A DNA stretch of 64,000 bases from Hoyosella rhizosphaerae (GTDB taxonomy: Bacteria > Actinomycetota > Actinomycetes > Mycobacteriales > Mycobacteriaceae), in assembly GCF_014643175.1 (NCBI RefSeq), contig NZ_BMJH01000001.1, forward strand, positions 1,089,925 through 1,153,924, in the 5' to 3' direction. The notes below the pieces were generated by a model. It worked only from the letters and a program-made list of their open reading frames with translations, was not told the origin of the DNA and made no database searches. A program made the position numbers and the translations under genes. Shown here piece by piece: positions 1 through 8,671 of the stretch (position 1 is its first letter; each line of letters opens with the position of its first letter).

Positions 1-374
1 TTGTAGGGATGAGCGGCAACTTGCGCGTACGTCACCGCAACACCGTGAAAATCGCTCGAGGTCTGTCCCGTGGTGTTCGAGAACTTCGAGTCAATCGCGA
101 TGCCTAGACGTGCCGCCGATTCCGCCCACTGGTGCTTCAGATGCTCAGTCGGAGCGACGATCGTTATCTGGTCAACGGTGCGGTCCTTCAGCAATTCCAC
201 CGCTACCCGCAGAGCGAACGTCGTCTTGCCTGCACCTGGGGTCGCCACCGCGAGGAAATCGCGAGGCTTGGTAGCCAAGTATTTCGTTAGCGCACGACGC
301 TGCCAGACACGAAGTTGCCCGGAAGCTCCATTTGGTGTCGATTGCACCTCAGTCTTCACCGCTTGGGCCTGCAC
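1..374 (-). CDS. DEAD/DEAH-type superfamily II helicase, N-terminal part (runs off left edge)
   Basis: Only the first ~124 codons are in the window; the gene continues past base 1. The reverse-strand translation gives an N-terminal tail, a W-Q-R segment (residues ~24-26) where a Q-motif/helix is expected, a Walker A motif ATPGAGKTT (~44-52), and a motif Ia-like segment IVAPTEHLKHQW (~68-79). This is the N-terminal RecA-like domain of an SF2 ATP-dependent helicase. The GTG start at 372-374 was chosen because a GAGGAG ribosome binding site ends 5 nt upstream (380-385). No strong gene lies between this start and the YihY gene at 633, so that stretch probably carries divergent promoters. Whether it acts on DNA or RNA cannot be told from this fragment. 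Confidence 0.85.
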   Translation of the reverse strand, partial: MQAQAVKTEVQSTPNGASGQLRVWQRRALTKYLATKPRDFLAVATPGAGKTTFALRVAVELLKDRTVDQITIVAPTEHLKHQWAESAARLGIAIDSKFSNTTGQTSSDFHGVAVTYAQVAAHPY

Positions 375-632
375 ACACACTCCTCGTTGCACAACACGTT
401 TACTTCCCGGCGAACGATACTCACCGAAGCACAACAGTACGCACTCCGCGGCAATAAGTCGGACCGCAAAACCCAGCACCGTCGCAGTCCGCAACCATTC
501 CCCCGCCGACGCGACCATTATTTCATCTGCCGACAGGACGACCGTGCCAGGACACGGTACCGTGAGCCTTCAGTCACTTGCTGTCGCGCGAGATATCGCG
601 CCACCCACAGAGGGGCAATACCAAGTCCGGCT

Positions 633-1805
633 ATGAACTCACACGTTCCGCTCCACCGCCGCGCCTTTCAACCGGTGCGCACTGCCGCTCAGATTGTCTG
701 GCGAACAGTATCCAAAGCGTGGGAAGATTCGATTCTCTCCCTCGCCGCCACCGCCGCATTCTGGCAGGTACTCTCCCTGCCGCCGCTCCTCTTGGGAATG
801 CTCGGCGCGGTCGGATATGTGGGCGATTGGTTCGGACCTGACACAGTCGACATCATCGAAAGCAGACTGATCAGCTTCAGTGGCCAAGTTTTCACGGAAA
901 ACGTCGTCGACCAGATCATTCAACCGATGGTCAGCGACGTGCTGGCACAGGGTCGCCTGCAGTTAGTCTCCGTGGGTTTTCTCATTTCACTGTGGGCAGG
1001 CTCGGCCGCCATAGCGGCTTTTGTTGACGGCATCGTTAAAGCGCACGACCAAAGCGACCATCGTCACCCTGTGTGGCAGAGGTTCTTTGCCCTGTTCCTG
1101 TACGTCGGTTTCTTGGTGCTTGCCGTCTTCACTTTGCCACTCGTTGCACTGGGGCCCACGCTCATCATGGAACTCATCCCTGACTTCTGGAACGGCGTAG
1201 CCAGCGACCTTGTGCGCCTACTGTATTACCCAGCGGTGGGCTTGTTACTCATCTTCGGTCTAACGCTGCTGTACAAGGTCGCGCTGCCCAAAACCTTGCC
1301 GTGGCGTCGCCTAATGTACGGCGCAATCGTCGCAGGATTGGTGTTTTACGGCGCAAGCGCTGGCCTACGTATATACCTGTCGACAGTGACACGGACGGGT
1401 TACACGTACGGCGCCCTGGCTACACCCATCGCGTTTCTGCTTTTCGCATTCTTCCTCGGGTTCGCCATCGTGATTGGTGCGGAATTCAACGCCACTATCC
1501 AGCAACACTGGCCCGCCCGCGCTACTCGGCTAGAACAAATGAAGTCGTGGCTCGGGCAGCAAGTAAAGGACACTGGCGAGCAAGCCGAGGACAAACCCGT
1601 TGCCACACAACTGTTCCACCTAGCGACACGAAAGATCCGCGTAGCCACCAACCGCACGAAGGACGGCACAGTTCAACAGGTCGAACTAGACAGCCCAGCG
1701 GATCACGATGAACCTGATGGCGACCAGCAGTCTTGCCCAGTCGACGCGCCACACGGCCACAGTGTTGACCGAGGCGATGAACCTCAGGATCGCATGCGTT
1801 CGTAA
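633..1805 (+). CDS. YihY/BrkB family inner-membrane protein
   Basis: A 390-residue polytopic membrane protein with about six hydrophobic segments (roughly residues 32-58, 110-133, 150-178, 190-213, 222-245 and 255-290). It ends in the family signature region YGALATPIAFLLFAFFLG followed by GAEFNA, then a charged cytoplasmic tail of ~100 residues. The family is called YihY or virulence factor BrkB, and its biochemical role is not established. The reading frame stays open upstream to 315, but that part has no protein-like composition; the ATG at 633 starts MNSHVPLHRR just before the first membrane segment, although its ribosome binding site is weak. The 3' end overlaps the convergent DUF3039 gene by 22 bp. 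It is the positional counterpart of M. tuberculosis Rv2707. Confidence 0.85.
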   Translation: MNSHVPLHRRAFQPVRTAAQIVWRTVSKAWEDSILSLAATAAFWQVLSLPPLLLGMLGAVGYVGDWFGPDTVDIIESRLISFSGQVFTENVVDQIIQPMVSDVLAQGRLQLVSVGFLISLWAGSAAIAAFVDGIVKAHDQSDHRHPVWQRFFALFLYVGFLVLAVFTLPLVALGPTLIMELIPDFWNGVASDLVRLLYYPAVGLLLIFGLTLLYKVALPKTLPWRRLMYGAIVAGLVFYGASAGLRIYLSTVTRTGYTYGALATPIAFLLFAFFLGFAIVIGAEFNATIQQHWPARATRLEQMKSWLGQQVKDTGEQAEDKPVATQLFHLATRKIRVATNRTKDGTVQQVELDSPADHDEPDGDQQSCPVDAPHGHSVDRGDEPQDRMRS

Positions 1806-2014
1806 ATTCGCTTGCAGTCCGGGCACACTGGCGACCCAGGCTTAGCCGAACGCGTCACAGGAAAAACCTCACCGCACAGCGCAACGACATAACTGCCTGT
1901 CACCGCACTTTCGGTGATTTTCTCCTTCTTCACATAGTGGAAAAACTTCGGGGTGTCGTCGTCTGTTGTGTCTGCTGGCCGGGTATCCGGGCGTTCCTTG
2001 ATCTCAGTACTCAC
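1784..2014 (-). CDS. DUF3039 protein, small zinc-ribbon-like
   Basis: 76 residues. The C-terminal half carries a C-x(n)-CPDC arrangement: VALCGEVFPVTRSAKPGS, then VCPDCKRIYERM. Three cysteines with nearby polar residues suggest metal binding. This matches the actinobacterial DUF3039 family, which normally sits beside the YihY and DUF3099 genes, as it does here (Rv2708c-Rv2709 order). It converges on and overlaps the tail of the YihY gene. Function unknown; the small zinc-finger look suggests a role in binding nucleic acid or protein, but that is inference only. Confidence 0.85.
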   Translation of the reverse strand: MSTEIKERPDTRPADTTDDDTPKFFHYVKKEKITESAVTGSYVVALCGEVFPVTRSAKPGSPVCPDCKRIYERMRS

Positions 2015-2150
2015 ATATCAATAATGCCGCATCATTCCCCGACTCTGAAAGTGAGTCGCGGCCCCGTCACGAAAATATGGATTTAGCTACACTGGAGTAG
2101 TTCCTACTGAGGAGTAGCTTGCCAGCCCGCCTACCGGAAGTGTGGTCCAC

Positions 2151-2549
2151 ATGTCGAAAAATTCGCATTCGTCGGACGGCGGATTCTTTACCGGAGATGA
2201 GGCAGCAGCCCGTGCGTACGGGGTGGCACCAAAAGCTTTCCTCATTACCGGAGCACCTGAATCGTTCGAGCAGCAACAACGTGCCCGCATCCGCAAGTAC
2301 AGCATTCTCATGTCGATACGCATTCCAGCACTCATCCTCGCGGCCCTTGCATACATGGCAACGGACAACGGATTGATAGCACTAGCCATCATCGCTATTT
2401 CGATTCCGCTGCCGTGGATTGCCGTACTCATCGCAAACGACCGACCCCCACGTCAAAAGGGTGAAATGAGCGAATACCTCGCTCGCCGGGAGGCTCGCGC
2501 ACAGCAAAGGGCGTTGCAGGAAAAAAATCATGAAACCATAGATGGGTGA
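2151..2549 (+). CDS. DUF3099 small membrane protein
   Basis: 132 residues with two adjacent hydrophobic segments (about residues 42-60 and 63-82), separated by a short turn and followed by an Arg/Gln/Ala-rich cytoplasmic tail. This layout and the DUF3039/sigB neighbourhood identify DUF3099 (Rv2709 position). The ATG at 2151 is preferred over the in-frame GTG at 2142 because GGAAG at 2136-2140 is then 10 nt upstream. The stop overlaps the next gene's GTG by 4 nt (GTGA), so translational coupling with the methyltransferase is likely. Function unknown. Confidence 0.8.
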   Translation: MSKNSHSSDGGFFTGDEAAARAYGVAPKAFLITGAPESFEQQQRARIRKYSILMSIRIPALILAALAYMATDNGLIALAIIAISIPLPWIAVLIANDRPPRQKGEMSEYLARREARAQQRALQEKNHETIDG

Positions 2550-4099
2550 CTCTGCCTGTTCAGCAAAACCGTGCCGTCGACATGACACTCGCACGTTCCG
2601 CTCCCCTGCTCCGAACCGCGTTTGAACGCCACGAATACAACTCAGACACCCTAGTTACGGTTCTTGGACCGGCGGGGCTTGCTGCCCTTGACCGTGGTGA
2701 GCCTGCTCCAATTCGTCGGGCATGCCGAAATGCTGGCCACCTCGGTACGCTCATTTCACTGTTCATCCTCGGCGACCCAGTTCCTGTCGCCGAAGCTGCT
2801 GAAGCGCTCGCACCACTAAGCGTCGACGGCGCGACAGAATCTGGTTACATCCGAGTCGACGGAGACGAAGTCACCGCACTGTGGGATATACGGCCGCTCG
2901 ACACCGGAAACGGAACGCGCTGGATGATCTCCGACCATGACGGTTCACTCCGCCCCCGAACCGTGCGACCAGACCACGTTCTCGGCGTCGGTGCCGCATC
3001 TTTGTCCCTGCTGCGGGCCACACCCACTGAGCCCGTCCAGACAGTTCTCGACATAGGAACCGGGTGCGGAGTCCAAGCGCTACACGCCGCAACCTACGCT
3101 CAGGACGTCACAGCAACAGATATCAGCGAGCGATCTCTCATGGTGACCGCAGCGGCATCAGCGTTGAACGACATCCCCATCGATTTGCTCCACGGTTCGT
3201 GGTTTGAACCAGTTAGCGGACGGACGTTCGATCAAATCGTTGCTAACCCGCCATTCGTCGTGAGCGGGCCATCAGTCGAACTCACCTACCGCGACTCAGG
3301 GCTTGAACTAGACGGCGCCAGCGAAATAATGGTCCGAGAAAGCCTCGAACACCTCAACCCCGGCGGCACCGCAATATTGCTGGCTTCATGGATTCACCAG
3401 AGTGGCCACGACTGGAGATCACGCGTCGCGTCCTGGCTGCCCGACCACGGTGTAGACGCATGGTTTGTTCAGCGCGACATCGCCGACCTCGAACTGTACG
3501 TATCGACGTGGCTGCGCGACGCCGACGTCGACCTCCGAACCGCGGCAGGCCAGGCACGACAAGAACAATGGCGAGAAGCCTTGCATGATCAAAACGTCGA
3601 CGCCATCGGTTTTGGTTTCGTCTACTTGCGACACACCAATAGCCCATCCGACATTCTCTGCGAAGACCTCACACAAGCGTTCGAGGACCCACTCGGGGAT
3701 GAAGCATTGGCCTACTTCCAGCGAGTCGCATGGCTACGTGACCACGACGTACTTAACGCCACCTACCAGCTCAACCCTGCCGTGGTGCTGGAAAAGGTAC
3801 TCACCCCAGGAAGCGAAGGATGGCAACCGTACGTCACCCGCATCCACCGGGGAGACGGCCCACGCTGGCAGCACGAAATCGACGACCTAGGAGCCATGGT
3901 TCTCGCAGGCGTGCGCCCCGACGGACTACCCCTTAACGAACTTCTCGAACTCGCCGCCGCCGCGGTGGGTGAAGACAGCAAAGCCATCGTCGAACACGGA
4001 GTGCAGCTAGCCCAAGGGCTCATCCGCCACGGCATCCTCATCCCCAGCGACGTGCTTGGTGATCTCGCTACCGAGACACCAGGAACTAGCCCCGCATGA
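2546..4099 (+). CDS. class I SAM-dependent methyltransferase (HemK/PrmC-like core, DUF7059-type)
   Basis: 517 residues. An N-terminal helical domain (to ~150) precedes a Rossmann methyltransferase core with SAM motif I DIGTGCG (~169-175), an acidic residue in TATDIS (~193), and motif IV NPPF (~234-237). NPPF/NPPY is typical of enzymes methylating amide or exocyclic amino nitrogen (glutamine, adenine or guanine), such as PrmC or RsmC. A further ~200-residue C-terminal domain follows. The substrate is unknown. It overlaps DUF3099 by 4 nt and the dtd start by 4 nt (ATGA), so the three form one translation-coupled unit. An alternative ATG lies at 2582 (MTLARSAPLL); the upstream GTG is retained because of the coupled overlap. 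Confidence 0.85.
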   Translation: MTLPVQQNRAVDMTLARSAPLLRTAFERHEYNSDTLVTVLGPAGLAALDRGEPAPIRRACRNAGHLGTLISLFILGDPVPVAEAAEALAPLSVDGATESGYIRVDGDEVTALWDIRPLDTGNGTRWMISDHDGSLRPRTVRPDHVLGVGAASLSLLRATPTEPVQTVLDIGTGCGVQALHAATYAQDVTATDISERSLMVTAAASALNDIPIDLLHGSWFEPVSGRTFDQIVANPPFVVSGPSVELTYRDSGLELDGASEIMVRESLEHLNPGGTAILLASWIHQSGHDWRSRVASWLPDHGVDAWFVQRDIADLELYVSTWLRDADVDLRTAAGQARQEQWREALHDQNVDAIGFGFVYLRHTNSPSDILCEDLTQAFEDPLGDEALAYFQRVAWLRDHDVLNATYQLNPAVVLEKVLTPGSEGWQPYVTRIHRGDGPRWQHEIDDLGAMVLAGVRPDGLPLNELLELAAAAVGEDSKAIVEHGVQLAQGLIRHGILIPSDVLGDLATETPGTSPA

Positions 4100-4521
4100 T
4101 CGCCGTTGTTTCCAGAGTCCTGTCAGCCCGAGTGCACGTAGGTGGAGTCGTCAAAGGGGAAATCGCCGAACCTGGGCTCCTGGTCCTCCTCGGTGTCGCG
4201 CACGACGATACTCATGAAGCAGAATCGGCAATGGCACGCAAAATCGCCGAGCTGCGACTACTCCGCGAAGATTCAAGCGTCACCGACCTCAACGCACCTG
4301 TGCTTCTCGTCAGCCAGTTCACCCTGCTTGGCAACACAAAGAAGGGGCGGCGGCCATCATGGTCTGCCGCCGCACAACCAGCCGAAGCTGAAATGCGGTA
4401 CGAGAACGTCATCACAGCGCTTCGTGAGCGAGGAATTACTGTCGAAACAGGCATCTTCGGTGCGGATATGCAGGTTGAATCCATCAACGATGGCCCCTTC
4501 ACCGTGCTGGTGCACACCTAA
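4096..4521 (+). CDS. dtd: D-aminoacyl-tRNA deacylase
   Basis: 141 residues, the usual length of the DTD family. It hydrolyses D-amino acids (and mischarged glycine) from tRNA, protecting translation. Diagnostic motifs are present: SQFTLLGNTKKGRRPSW (the SQxxL motif, ~74-90) and NDGPFTV near the C-terminus (the Gly-Pro motif that gives substrate chirality). The ATG overlaps the methyltransferase stop by 4 nt. It lies just upstream of sigB, but about 190 bp with a separate promoter separates the two. Confidence 0.97.
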   Translation: MIAVVSRVLSARVHVGGVVKGEIAEPGLLVLLGVAHDDTHEAESAMARKIAELRLLREDSSVTDLNAPVLLVSQFTLLGNTKKGRRPSWSAAAQPAEAEMRYENVITALRERGITVETGIFGADMQVESINDGPFTVLVHT

Positions 4522-4650
4522 AGCGCTTGAAACCAGACAAAGTTCGCCATCGAGGCGAAAATTTTGTTCCACAATGTTGCTTTCTCAGCAACTTCTCAGC
4601 ACCGTTCCGCCGTTACCGCAGGTCAAAGTCATTGCAGGCGAGGAACCTCG

Positions 4651-4677
4651 GGAACTATTTTGCCCCCTCCTAGCGTT
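4651..4677 (+). promoter_or_regulatory. ECF (SigE-like) promoter of sigB
   Basis: GGAAC at 4651-4655 and CGTT at 4674-4677 are separated by exactly 18 bases. This matches the ECF sigma consensus GGAAC-N18/19-CGTT known for mycobacterial SigE. Transcription would start around 4684, ~29 bp before the sigB ATG. SigE is known to transcribe sigB in M. tuberculosis. Confidence 0.7.
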
Positions 4678-4712
4678 AACACTAAGAAGAACGACCAATG
4701 AGGAGGCACGCA

Positions 4713-5693
4713 ATGACCAGCCCCGCGACCACTCGCCGCAGGACCGGAGCAGCAGACCGCAAAGCCGAGCTCGACGCACAGAGCCCAGCTGCCGACCTGG
4801 TTCGGGTATACCTCAATGGTATCGGAAGAACCGCACTCCTGACGGCCGCTGACGAGGTCGAACTCGCCAAGCGCATCGAAGCTGGTCTCTACGCAACGCA
4901 CATCCTGGGAACGCGCCCACGACTGACACCTGCGAAGAAACGCGACCTCGCCTTCATCGTCCGCGATGGCCAAAAGGCCCGCAGTCATCTCCTTGAGGCA
5001 AACCTCCGACTAGTTGTGTCTCTAGCAAAGCGCTACACCGGGCGCGGAATGCCACTTCTTGACCTCATCCAAGAAGGCAACCTCGGCCTAATCAGAGCTA
5101 TGGAGAAGTTTGACTACGCCAAGGGATTCAAATTCTCCACCTACGCCACCTGGTGGATCCGGCAAGCAATCACTCGTGGCATGGCAGACCAAAGCCGCAC
5201 CATCAGGCTGCCAGTTCATCTCGTGGAGCAGGTAAACAAGCTAGCTCGCATCAAGCGTGAACTGCACCAGCAGCTCGGGCGTGAAGCATCGGAAGCTGAA
5301 CTAGCTGAGGAATCAGGGATCCCCCAACACAAAATCCAGGACCTCCTAGACCACAGCCGCGACCCCGTCAGCCTCGACATGCCCGTCGGAGCCGATGAGG
5401 AAGCTCCTCTTGGTGACTTCATCGAAGACGCAGACGCCACCGATGCGGAATCGTCCGTCATCGCCATCCTTCTGCACAGTGACATCCGCACAGTGCTTTC
5501 GACGCTCGATGACCGCGAACGCAACGTCATCTTGCTTCGCTACGGACTTGACGATGGGCAGCCTCGAACCCTCGACCAGATTGGTAAGCAGTTCGGACTG
5601 TCCCGCGAACGCGTGCGGCAGATCGAACGCGAAGTCATGACCAAACTGCGGCACGGTGATCGCGCCGAAAAATTGCGCGGTTACACCTCGTAG
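4713..5693 (+). CDS. sigB: RNA polymerase sigma factor SigB (group 2 sigma-70)
   Basis: 326 residues. Region 1.2 ([15 protein letters not shown], ~25-40) is followed by region 2 with the core-binding and -10 recognition helices ([16 protein letters not shown], then the [14 protein letters not shown] segment), region 3, and a region 4 helix-turn-helix ([20 protein letters not shown], ~283-302). It lacks the long acidic N-terminus of the primary SigA, so it is the SigB paralogue of actinobacteria, which drives stationary-phase and stress genes. The ATG at 4713 is preceded by AGGAGG (4701-4706, spacing 6) and is preferred over the in-frame ATG at 4698 that overlaps it. It is followed by a strong terminator. 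Confidence 0.95.
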   Translation: MTSPATTRRRTGAADRKAELDAQSPAADLVRVYLNGIGRTALLTAADEVELAKRIEAGLYATHILGTRPRLTPAKKRDLAFIVRDGQKARSHLLEANLRLVVSLAKRYTGRGMPLLDLIQEGNLGLIRAMEKFDYAKGFKFSTYATWWIRQAITRGMADQSRTIRLPVHLVEQVNKLARIKRELHQQLGREASEAELAEESGIPQHKIQDLLDHSRDPVSLDMPVGADEEAPLGDFIEDADATDAESSVIAILLHSDIRTVLSTLDDRERNVILLRYGLDDGQPRTLDQIGKQFGLSRERVRQIEREVMTKLRHGDRAEKLRGYTS

Positions 5694-5727
5694 TTGCAGA
5701 ACACGTCCTGACTTGCCGCACCAACCA

Positions 5728-5757
5728 CGCGCACCGATTGTTCGGTGCGCGTTTTGG
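5728..5757 (+). terminator. rho-independent terminator after sigB
   Basis: A perfect 10-bp stem (5728-5737 with 5742-5751, CGCGCACCGA paired with TCGGTGCGCG) with a TTGT loop is followed directly by TTTTGGTTT. It ends the sigB transcript 35 bp after the stop codon. Confidence 0.9.
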
Positions 5758-5834
5758 TTTCCCCGTTGGGTCCCCGGGGGGCTCGGCGGTTTGCCGGGGG
5801 CCTGGGCCCGTTCTGCCGGGGGCTGGCCCCATTC
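5758..5834 (+). repeat. G/C-rich imperfect tandem repeat in the sigB-pat intergenic region
   Basis: A run of extremely G-rich sequence contains two near copies of a ~21-bp unit beginning TGCCGGGGGC (5792-5813 and 5814-5834). The second half of each unit can fold back (GGGGCTGGCCCC type). The rest of the 248-bp gap up to the pat stop holds only a 7-bp inverted repeat (TTTCCGT at 5904-5910, ACGGAAA at 5921-5927) that could terminate pat. No gene is seen here. Confidence 0.6.
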
Positions 5835-5941
5835 TGAAATCCATCTGCAAAAGTACGTTTTACCCCGAAAAAATGGCGAGTTTCACACCGATTCGCAGTC
5901 AGATTTCCGTAGGCGCCAACACGGAAACTGCTGTGCCCCTG

Positions 5942-8671
5942 TCAGCGCAGTCGGCGAGGCCCCACCGAGTTATCGAACGGCACCATATTTTCCGGTCCGA
6001 CCCGTATTTGCGCACCCAGAATTGCGGCCCCTTCGGGAGACGCCAAAACGGGGTGTATTGAAAGTTCGCGAATGTTGGGCAGTTCCACGGACATCACGGA
6101 CAACCGCCGTATGACGTCGATCAGTGCGTCTTTGTCGACCGGCTCAGTTCCCCGGTATCCGTCGAGCAATGGTGCAGCTTTGGGGGAATGGATAAGCGCG
6201 TGGGCCGCATCCTCGGTTAACGGTGGAACTTGGTAGGCACGGTCCCCTACCAGTTCCGATATCACCCCGGCGATTCCGAAGGTGAGCAACGTGCCGAAAG
6301 ATGGATCATCTTGAAGCCCGAGAGTGCATCCGATTCCTTTAGGCGCCATTTTTTGCACGCGAACCCGTGACTCGCCCGCAATGCGCGTTATTTCGCTGTA
6401 GGCGACGCGGACAGACTCTTCTCGAGTTAAATCGAGTCGCACACCAAGGAGGTCTGTGCGGTATTGCCATCGTTGCCCCAGCGCTTTCACCACTACTGGG
6501 TATTCGAGTTGTCGCGCCGCTTCGGCCGCCTCATCTGCGGTGTCGACGTCTTTATAGTCGACAATGTTGAGGCCATAGCAACTAAACAGTGTTCGGACCT
6601 GGTCATCGGAAAGCCACGCACCGCTGTTGTCGCGTGAGAGCGGATCAATCAGTGCCCGCGCCTTGTCGGTGTCGATACCCTCGGGCCTAATCACTTTGGA
6701 TTGTGGTGCGTTGCGCCACCGGGCATATCGCCATGCGCGCGACAGCGCGGCGACGGCGCGTTCGGGCCCTGGGTAGGACGGTATGGATCCACGCACTGGG
6801 GCGCCAGTTTCGTCGCGGATCGCTAATTCGTCGGGGATTCCCTCAGTGCCGAGGAATGTAGTGATGATTGGTTTCGAGGCACCCCGCGATGCTTCCCGCA
6901 GCGCCTCTGCGTACGGTGCCGTGGGTAGCGCAACGGGCGGGACGAATACGACAATGACTGCATCGACGTCCTCGGACGCCAATGCAGATGCGATTGCGCT
7001 GGCCACTTCTGCGGGCTCAGCGTGGGGTCCGACATCGATAGGTTCAGTTGCGTGTAGTCCTTCGCCACGCGCAGCGTCAATCGTCAGTACTCCGAGTGCG
7101 GTGGAGTTCCCCACTACGGCAACTCGGGGGCCCGTCGGCAACGGTTGGTAGCCAAAGAGTAGTGCGCAGTCGAATAGGTCAGAGATGCTGTTAACTTGCA
7201 CTACACCGGTTTGTTCAAAGAGTGCTGCCACGCTCGCTTCATCGAGTGAAACACCCGTCGCTTCCAGTGCGAACGGAGCGGCGTGACGCCCACTCTTCAC
7301 CGCGACTATTGGTTTGGTCCGCGCTACTCGACGGGCAATCCGCGAGAACTTGCGAGGGTTACCGAAACTTTCTAGGTAGAGCAGTACAACATCGGTGTCG
7401 GGATCTGTGTCCCAGTATTGGAGTAGGTCGTTGCCTGATACGTCGGCACGGTTTCCTGCGGAGACAAAGGTTGAGAGTCCTAGTTGGCGTCGTCGAGCAG
7501 TGTCGAGGATCGCGATGCCCAGCGCACCTGATTGGCAGAAGAATCCGATGCGCCCGCGGGGCGGTAGCACCGGCACCAACGAAGCATTCAATCTGACGTC
7601 GGGGTTGGTGTTGACGACTCCCAGCGCGTTCGGCCCGACGAGTCGCATGCCGTGGGCCCTGGCAGATTGGACGAGGCGCCGTTCTGCGGAGATGCCGTCG
7701 CGGCCCACTTCGCTGAACCCTGCGGATACGACGACGAGAGCTTTCACCCTTTTGGCGAGGCAGTCGTCGAGAACTTCATCGATGACCCCGGCGGGGACTG
7801 CAGCGACCGCGAGGTCGACTTCGTCTGGGATGTCGCGGACCGTGGGGTACGCGCGCACACCGTGCACGGACGTGCGTTCGGGGTTGACGGGATAAACAGG
7901 CCCGCTAAATCCTGCGGTGAGGAGGTTGTGGAGGATGACGCCGCCGACTTTTTTCATGTCGGACGAAGCACCGATCACGGCTATCGATTTTGGGGTGAGC
8001 ACATTGCCCACGCTTCGCGCTTCAGACATGCGCTCACGTGAGTCACGCACCGTGAGGTGAGCTTCAGTGGGGTCGATGTTGAATTCGAGGTGTGCAACGC
8101 TGCCGTCGTAGCTGCGCGACACCTCATACCCCGCATCTCGGAATACGGAGATCATCCCGCGGTTCTCCGATAGCACTTCGGCTTCGAATCGGGTGAATCC
8201 GTTTTGGGCGGCGGCTGCTGCGAGGTATTCCAGCAGGATGGAACCGAAGCCTCGTCCTTGGTGCTCGTCCGCGATGACAAATGCAACCTCGGCCGATGTT
8301 CCGTCGCCACCGTATTTGATGCGTTCGTACAATCCGACGCCGACGATGTCGTTGCCGAGCAGAAGTACGAAGGACTCCCGGTATTTGTGGTCGACGTTGG
8401 TGAAATGTTTGACGTCGCGTTCCGGCATCCTCGGGTATGGCCCGAAGTACCGCAAGTAGCGTGTGCGTTCCGATAGGGATGAGTGAAAACGCACTAGTCG
8501 TTCGGCGTCGTCCGGTGCGATGGGGCGCAGATGCACTACTCCGCCATCGGAGGCGAGCACATCGGCCTCCCATTTTGCGGGGTAACGATGCACAGGTTCG
8601 GTGGGTACGGTGTCGCCTGAATTTGCGGTGTCGTCTGGATCGCTGCGGGGGGTATCAGTCACGGGGATCAT
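5942..8671 (-). CDS. GNAT acetyltransferase fused to acyl-CoA synthetase (NDP-forming)-like domains, Pat/PatZ type
   Basis: 909 residues. The N-terminal GNAT acetyltransferase domain (~46-200) has the acetyl-CoA loop VIADEHQGRGFGSIL. It is fused to a CoA-binding/succinyl-CoA-ligase-like region (~225-600, with AVIGASSDMKKVG) and a C-terminal ATP-grasp segment (~690-890). Proteins of this build acetylate lysines, for example of acyl-CoA synthetases. Where ADP-forming acetyl-CoA synthetases have the catalytic His (SHTG), this protein reads EATG (~470-473), so the ligase part is probably regulatory, as in PatZ. The start overlaps the acuC stop region by 17 nt, forming an acuC-pat operon. Fused domain order and length fit the actinobacterial bifunctional family. 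Confidence 0.88.
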   Translation of the reverse strand: MIPVTDTPRSDPDDTANSGDTVPTEPVHRYPAKWEADVLASDGGVVHLRPIAPDDAERLVRFHSSLSERTRYLRYFGPYPRMPERDVKHFTNVDHKYRESFVLLLGNDIVGVGLYERIKYGGDGTSAEVAFVIADEHQGRGFGSILLEYLAAAAAQNGFTRFEAEVLSENRGMISVFRDAGYEVSRSYDGSVAHLEFNIDPTEAHLTVRDSRERMSEARSVGNVLTPKSIAVIGASSDMKKVGGVILHNLLTAGFSGPVYPVNPERTSVHGVRAYPTVRDIPDEVDLAVAAVPAGVIDEVLDDCLAKRVKALVVVSAGFSEVGRDGISAERRLVQSARAHGMRLVGPNALGVVNTNPDVRLNASLVPVLPPRGRIGFFCQSGALGIAILDTARRRQLGLSTFVSAGNRADVSGNDLLQYWDTDPDTDVVLLYLESFGNPRKFSRIARRVARTKPIVAVKSGRHAAPFALEATGVSLDEASVAALFEQTGVVQVNSISDLFDCALLFGYQPLPTGPRVAVVGNSTALGVLTIDAARGEGLHATEPIDVGPHAEPAEVASAIASALASEDVDAVIVVFVPPVALPTAPYAEALREASRGASKPIITTFLGTEGIPDELAIRDETGAPVRGSIPSYPGPERAVAALSRAWRYARWRNAPQSKVIRPEGIDTDKARALIDPLSRDNSGAWLSDDQVRTLFSCYGLNIVDYKDVDTADEAAEAARQLEYPVVVKALGQRWQYRTDLLGVRLDLTREESVRVAYSEITRIAGESRVRVQKMAPKGIGCTLGLQDDPSFGTLLTFGIAGVISELVGDRAYQVPPLTEDAAHALIHSPKAAPLLDGYRGTEPVDKDALIDVIRRLSVMSVELPNIRELSIHPVLASPEGAAILGAQIRVGPENMVPFDNSVGPRRLR

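Noticed and set aside
70..636. Long rightward open frame at the left edge
   Set aside because: It lies opposite the helicase fragment; the reverse strand shows Walker A and other helicase motifs, so the rightward frame is a shadow.
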